DNA from: an uncultured Mogibacterium sp.
GTDB taxonomy: Bacteria; Bacillota_A; Clostridia; Peptostreptococcales; Anaerovoracaceae
DNA: 26,779 nucleotides
Direction of reading: 5' to 3'
Assembly (NCBI RefSeq): GCF_938039775.1
Contig: NZ_CALHTQ010000158.1
Location: 1 to 26,779 of the forward strand
The position numbers and the translations under genes are program-made. Positions 23,134-26,779 of the stretch are shown here, piece by piece (the stretch's first letter is position 1; every line of letters begins with the position of its first letter). Under the pieces are notes generated by a model. It did no database searches and was not told where the DNA came from. It saw only the letters and a program-made list of their open reading frames with translations.

Positions 23134-24501
23134 TTAGACTAATAGCTCACCTTTAGGCAAGACTTTCTTGAGTGTTCTTTTATATGCAAAAACCATCATA
23201 GCAGCTGTAATCGCCCAGCTCACTGGGTAAACGAGCATAAGGTTGAACCATGTCGGATATAATTTAAAAAAAGTGTAAACCCATATAATTCTAACTCCAC
23301 ATACACCTATGAGAGTTACTATCGCAGGACTCAGTGAATATCCGTAGCCTCTCATGCCGCCAGACATCGTTTCTATCGTCGAGTTCAGAACTTCGGCAAC
23401 CATAAGTATCACGAGCCTCTCATAGCCGAACCTTATAACTGTCATGTCGTCGTTAAATATTCCCAGAACCTCTCTTCCGAACACAATCATGACAGCACCA
23501 AATACTATCATTGAAATCCAGTTAAGAATCTGCGTCTGTTTGACTATGTCCTTACATCTCTGGTAATTGGCAGCACCATGATTCTGCCCAACGAATGTAA
23601 CTGCGGCCTGTCCAAATGCATTTGAGATGAAGTACGCCATAATTTCGATATTAAACGACGCTGTCGCACCCGCCATTGCATCAGTGCCAAGACTATTGAT
23701 AGCTGACTGTATTAGAAGATTGGATATCGAGAATACCATGCCCTGCATTCCAGATGGCACACCTATTTTGAGGATGCTTTTAGTTATTCTTATGTCTATT
23801 TTGAGTTCACTTAGGCGGATACGAACTAACCCTTCGTGCCTTTTGAGATAATAGAATAGAAGCGCTGCACTAAGGGCATCGGCTAATACCGTTGCAAGTG
23901 CTACTCCTTCAACATCCATTCTCATTACCACTACAAAGAATATATTAAGAGCCACGTTTACGACTCCAGAAAAAGCGAGACATATTAGCGGGGTTCTTGT
24001 ATCACCTTGACTCCTAAATATCGCTGATTCAAAGTCATATAGCATTATAAACGGCATTCCCCCGAACAGTATTCTGAGATACCTAACTGAGAGAGGTGCA
24101 ATCTCCTCTGGCACGCCGAGTATTTCGACGATTGGATTTGCAATTATATTACCAACTATAGCTATTGTGATACCGCTCAGAAGCGCTAATATTACGGCTG
24201 TATGAGCCGCTCTGCCCACACCTTCCTTATCCTGTGCACCTGTAAACCTCGCCATAATTACATTGGCCCCGACAGAAATGCCTATAAACATATTTATCAT
24301 CAGGCCGAGAACAGGCGAGTTACTTCCTACTGCAGCCATTGAGTTTTTGCCAACAAAAGTTCCAAGTACAGCTACGTCAGCTGCACTGAAGAGTTGCTGT
24401 AGAACACTTGTAAGCGCTAACGGTAGTGCAAAAATTAAGACCTTCCTCCATATGCTGCCATGGAGGAGGTCGCTCATATCATTAGATTTTGTTTTATTCA
24501 T
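23134..24501 (-). CDS. MATE-family multidrug/cation antiporter
   Basis: The 455-residue protein has about twelve hydrophobic segments in two halves. It contains the MATE N-terminal signature LHGSIWRKVLIFALPLALTS, LQQLFSAADVAVLGTFVGKN and VGANVIMARFTGA. The second half has NALFQ-like FGQAAVTFVGQNHGA. Members export drugs or metabolites in exchange for sodium or protons. The start at 24501 lies three bases after the fur stop, with AAGGA about ten bases upstream. Co-expression with a metal-responsive regulator suggests that the substrate or its toxicity is tied to metal status, for example a chelator or siderophore-like compound, but this is inference. Confidence 0.92.
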   Translation of the reverse strand: MNKTKSNDMSDLLHGSIWRKVLIFALPLALTSVLQQLFSAADVAVLGTFVGKNSMAAVGSNSPVLGLMINMFIGISVGANVIMARFTGAQDKEGVGRAAHTAVILALLSGITIAIVGNIIANPIVEILGVPEEIAPLSVRYLRILFGGMPFIMLYDFESAIFRSQGDTRTPLICLAFSGVVNVALNIFFVVVMRMDVEGVALATVLADALSAALLFYYLKRHEGLVRIRLSELKIDIRITKSILKIGVPSGMQGMVFSISNLLIQSAINSLGTDAMAGATASFNIEIMAYFISNAFGQAAVTFVGQNHGAANYQRCKDIVKQTQILNWISMIVFGAVMIVFGREVLGIFNDDMTVIRFGYERLVILMVAEVLNSTIETMSGGMRGYGYSLSPAIVTLIGVCGVRIIWVYTFFKLYPTWFNLMLVYPVSWAITAAMMVFAYKRTLKKVLPKGELLV

Positions 24502-24504
24502 ATT

Positions 24505-24936
24505 TTACTTATCCTTTTTAGTATCAAGACACTCTTCACAGGTGCCATAGAATACTGTTCGAAATGGATCGATTTTAAACCCATGTTCATCACTCATGTG
24601 ATGCTCAATGTCCTTAATCATATCGCAATGAACATGAATAAGCTTACCGCACCCTTCACACTTACAGTGGTATGCACTGACAGTCTCATGTGGCGCTCCA
24701 TCACCGACATACTCAAAACATGCTGCACCATTCGTTCCGACCGCATACTTACTCACAATACCATCATCGAGCATACGCTGTAGATGACGATATAAGGTTG
24801 TTACTCCAATTGCTTTATCTTTACCAGCAAAATGCATGTATAACTCATTGACCGTAAAGTGCTGTCCTGGTATAGACGAAATATATTCAACGAGTTCATC
24901 GTACTGTTTTGTCTTGTATCTCTTCTTCGATTCCAT
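24505..24936 (-). CDS. Fur-family metalloregulator (Fur/Zur/PerR type unresolved)
   Basis: The 143-residue protein has the Fur layout. A winged helix has recognition segment GVTTLYRHLQRMLDDGIV at 44-61. A dimerisation domain carries the structural zinc cysteines at 93, 96 (CEGC), 133 and 136 (CEEC), and sensing-site candidates are His83, His90, His101 and His103. Sequence alone does not separate zinc, iron or peroxide sensing. The upstream gene on the same strand is a Zn/Cd-type ATPase, which favours a zinc role, but weakly. GAGG precedes the ATG. Its own promoter (24999-25027) carries a palindrome at about +1, so autorepression is likely. It is the first gene of an operon with MATE and the 82-residue protein. 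Confidence 0.92.
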   Translation of the reverse strand: MESKKRYKTKQYDELVEYISSIPGQHFTVNELYMHFAGKDKAIGVTTLYRHLQRMLDDGIVSKYAVGTNGAACFEYVGDGAPHETVSAYHCKCEGCGKLIHVHCDMIKDIEHHMSDEHGFKIDPFRTVFYGTCEECLDTKKDK

Positions 24937-24959
24937 TTTGACCTCAATTAAAATTCAAG

Positions 24960-24997
24960 AAAATGGTTTTCAACTCTTAAGAATTGAAAACCATTTT
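24960..24997. promoter_or_regulatory. 38-bp near-perfect palindrome, probable double Fur-type box
   Basis: AAAATGGTTTTCAA and TTGAAAACCATTTT are exact inverse repeats of 14 bases. The ten-base centre is itself symmetric except at its ends. Each arm resembles the TTGAAAAT-N-ATTTTC form of Fur boxes. It begins one base after the -10 of the fur promoter, covering the start of transcription. As a hairpin followed by T-rich sequence it could also end transcription of the upstream ATPase gene. Confidence 0.75.
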
Positions 24998-24998
24998 T

Positions 24999-25027
24999 AT
25001 TCTATGCTATATTACTCTTTAAGTCAA
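24999..25027 (-). promoter_or_regulatory. promoter of the fur-MATE operon
   Basis: On the minus strand, -35 TTGACT, a 17-base spacer and -10 TAGAAT lie immediately upstream of the double Fur-type palindrome. Confidence 0.8.
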
Positions 25028-25048
25028 ACCGAGACTTATCAACAAGAC

Positions 25049-26779
25049 CTACTGTCTGAATTTAAGTACGCGCATCGAGTTAATTATGCAAATGATGCTC
25101 ACTCCAACATCACCAAATACCGCAACCCACATCGACGCAAGTCCAAAGGCAGATAGTATAAGGATGAGAACTTTTACACCTATCGCAAATGCAATATTGG
25201 ACTTCACTATCCTCATCGTTCTCTTCGCTATTCTTAGAATCATCGGCAACTTGCGCAGATCGTCATCCATTAGAACTATATCTGCGGCTTCAATCGCTGC
25301 GTCAGATCCAAGTGAACCCATCGCAAATCCAACGTCAGCTCTCATCAGAACTGGTGCATCATTAATGCCATCTCCGACATAACCTAGCTTGCTATCACCT
25401 TCCTTGTTCTTAGATATTAGCTCTTCTACTTCTTCTATCTTATCGGCAGGAAGCAGCTCGTACTTGACATCATCAAGTCCTAGTCCAGCCGCCACAGCTT
25501 CTGCAGTCTTCTTACGGTCACCAGTAAGCATGACTGTTCTCTTTACACCCTCATTCTTCAGTTCAGCAATGCTCGTTTTTGCGTCTTCCTTTATAGTATC
25601 TGCAATTACTATATAACCCTTGTACTTGCCATCATATGATACAAATGTAAGAGTCCCTAGTTCTGAGCTAGATTCTTCAAATATTTCTTTTATATCATTT
25701 TCTAGCAACAGTTTACGGCTACCTACAAGTAGTGGCTTTCCGTCGAGTTTCGCTGAAGTTCCACGACCAGTTACGTTTTGAACATCTTCAAGCCTACTTG
25801 TATCAATATCTTTGCTACTTGCCGCTTCAAGAATAGACTTACCGATTGGATGCGTTGCATATACTTCACCATATGCAGCAAGCTCTAGCAACTCATCGGT
25901 ATCTACACCTTCCGTAGGTACAATACTCGAAACTTTGAATTCTCCCTTTGTTAGAGTCCCCGTCTTATCGAAAACCATAGTATCAAGATTTGCTGCAGCT
26001 TCGAGGAAGTTGCTGCCCTTTACCAGAACTCCAATCCTCGATGCAGCACCTATTCCTCCAAAGAAGCCCAGTGGTACTGAAATCACAAGAGCGCACGGAC
26101 AAGATACAATCAGGAAGTTGCAGGCTCTCTCGATGCCTTCTGCCCAAGATAGGTTAAATACACACGGCATAAGTATAGCTAGAAGCGCCGCACCTATCGT
26201 TACTATTGGTGTGTAGACCCGCGCAAATCTCGTAACAAAGTTCTCAAGGACCGCTTTCCTTGCACTTGCATTTTCAACTAGCTCGAGTATCTTAGCAACT
26301 GTCGAATCGTCATATTCCTTAGTAACTCTGACCTTGAGCATGCCTTCGCCATTCACACATCCAGATATTATATCATCCCCCTCAGATACTCTTCTAGGAA
26401 CGGACTCACCTGTCAGCGCAGAGGTATCGAGGAATGACTCACCTTCTATTATTATGCCATCGAGTGGAACTTTATCACCAGGTCTCACCACCACGATGCT
26501 TCCGACTTCAACATCCTCAGGGTCAACCTCTTCTGTCTCATCTCCATTAAGCACAAAGGCTGATTCAGGAGCTATTTCCATCATCTCTGCAATCGACGCT
26601 CTAGACTGCCCAACAGCATAGTCCTGAAAAGCTTCTCCCATCTGATAGAATAGCATGACAGCAAGCGCTTCTGAATACTGGGTGTCACCAAACAAGCCTA
26701 GTCCAAAAGCAGCAAAAGTAGCAATCATCATCAGGAAGTTTTCATCGAACACCTGACCATTACTGATGTTCTTTGCTGC
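25049..26779 (-). CDS. P1B-type Zn/Cd/Pb-exporting ATPase, N-terminus cut by window edge
   Basis: The visible 576 residues carry every catalytic motif (numbered from the window edge). These are the actuator TGES at 123-126, the transmembrane CPC at 227-229, the phosphorylated DKTGT at 271-275, the HP dipeptide at 310-311 and GDGINDAP near the hinge. The late helices contain a lysine (IGVK) and an aspartate (FGDVGVS), the pattern of zinc/cadmium/lead pumps (ZntA/CadA) rather than copper pumps. The frame is open to the right edge, so the N-terminal metal-binding region and start are outside. The apparent start at 26752 is a GTG inside NGQVFDENF. It is upstream of fur on the same strand with its own intervening promoter, and may be under the same metal control. 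Confidence 0.93.
   Translation of the reverse strand, partial: AAKNISNGQVFDENFLMMIATFAAFGLGLFGDTQYSEALAVMLFYQMGEAFQDYAVGQSRASIAEMMEIAPESAFVLNGDETEEVDPEDVEVGSIVVVRPGDKVPLDGIIIEGESFLDTSALTGESVPRRVSEGDDIISGCVNGEGMLKVRVTKEYDDSTVAKILELVENASARKAVLENFVTRFARVYTPIVTIGAALLAILMPCVFNLSWAEGIERACNFLIVSCPCALVISVPLGFFGGIGAASRIGVLVKGSNFLEAAANLDTMVFDKTGTLTKGEFKVSSIVPTEGVDTDELLELAAYGEVYATHPIGKSILEAASSKDIDTSRLEDVQNVTGRGTSAKLDGKPLLVGSRKLLLENDIKEIFEESSSELGTLTFVSYDGKYKGYIVIADTIKEDAKTSIAELKNEGVKRTVMLTGDRKKTAEAVAAGLGLDDVKYELLPADKIEEVEELISKNKEGDSKLGYVGDGINDAPVLMRADVGFAMGSLGSDAAIEAADIVLMDDDLRKLPMILRIAKRTMRIVKSNIAFAIGVKVLILILSAFGLASMWVAVFGDVGVSIICIINSMRVLKFRQ

Overview
The window looks like a low-to-medium GC Clostridia (Firmicutes) chromosome. 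The evidence is a FabK-type enoyl reductase, a FabT-like MarR regulator inside the fatty-acid operon, a four-subunit ferredoxin-dependent 2-oxoacid oxidoreductase, ECF vitamin transporters and a CPKTG/LPXTG-like surface anchor (here TPKTG). An anaerobe of the Mogibacterium / Anaerovoracaceae type would fit, but that placement is inference.

Layout. (1) 1-500, minus strand: the start of methionyl-tRNA synthetase (cut by the window edge), preceded by a small one-helix membrane protein whose start is served by three tandem copies of the same ribosome-binding site. (2) 567-11681, minus strand: one colinear run of 14 genes, acpP-accB-accC-accD-accA-fabH-fabK-fabD-fabG-fabF-fabZ-fabT-birA-bioY. It supplies malonyl-CoA, the complete type II fatty-acid elongation cycle, its MarR-type regulator, and the ligase and transporter for biotin, the cofactor of AccB. 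A strong promoter and an AT-rich dyad precede acpP, a terminator follows bioY, and most junctions are 0-40 bp or overlapping. (3) 11769-16107, minus strand: iclR-type regulator, an unrecognised P-loop ATPase, then the ferredoxin-like, alpha, beta and gamma subunits of a Vor/Kor-type 2-oxoacid:ferredoxin oxidoreductase, closed by a perfect 14-bp-stem terminator. (4) 16214-20370, plus strand: a GT4 glycosyltransferase with almost no 5' leader, a two-domain class II aldolase-fold protein whose metal sites look incomplete, a small cupin, and an ECF transporter S component behind a structured 5' leader. (5) 20457-22602, minus strand: a sortase-anchored-type surface protein with an (AT)8 tract in its promoter region, and a YhhQ-family queuosine-precursor transporter. 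(6) 22722-26779, minus strand: a Fur-family regulator, a MATE exporter and a small two-helix membrane protein as one operon, preceded by a P1B-type Zn/Cd ATPase cut by the right edge. A near-perfect 38-bp palindrome made of two inverted Fur-box-like sequences sits just downstream of the fur promoter -10.

No rRNA, tRNA, CRISPR array, transposase or integrase was seen. The most unusual points are regulatory: several intergenic spaces carry long perfect or near-perfect dyads at promoters. The aldolase-fold protein, the P-loop ATPase beside the oxidoreductase and the structured leader before the ECF gene are the best candidates for undescribed biology.
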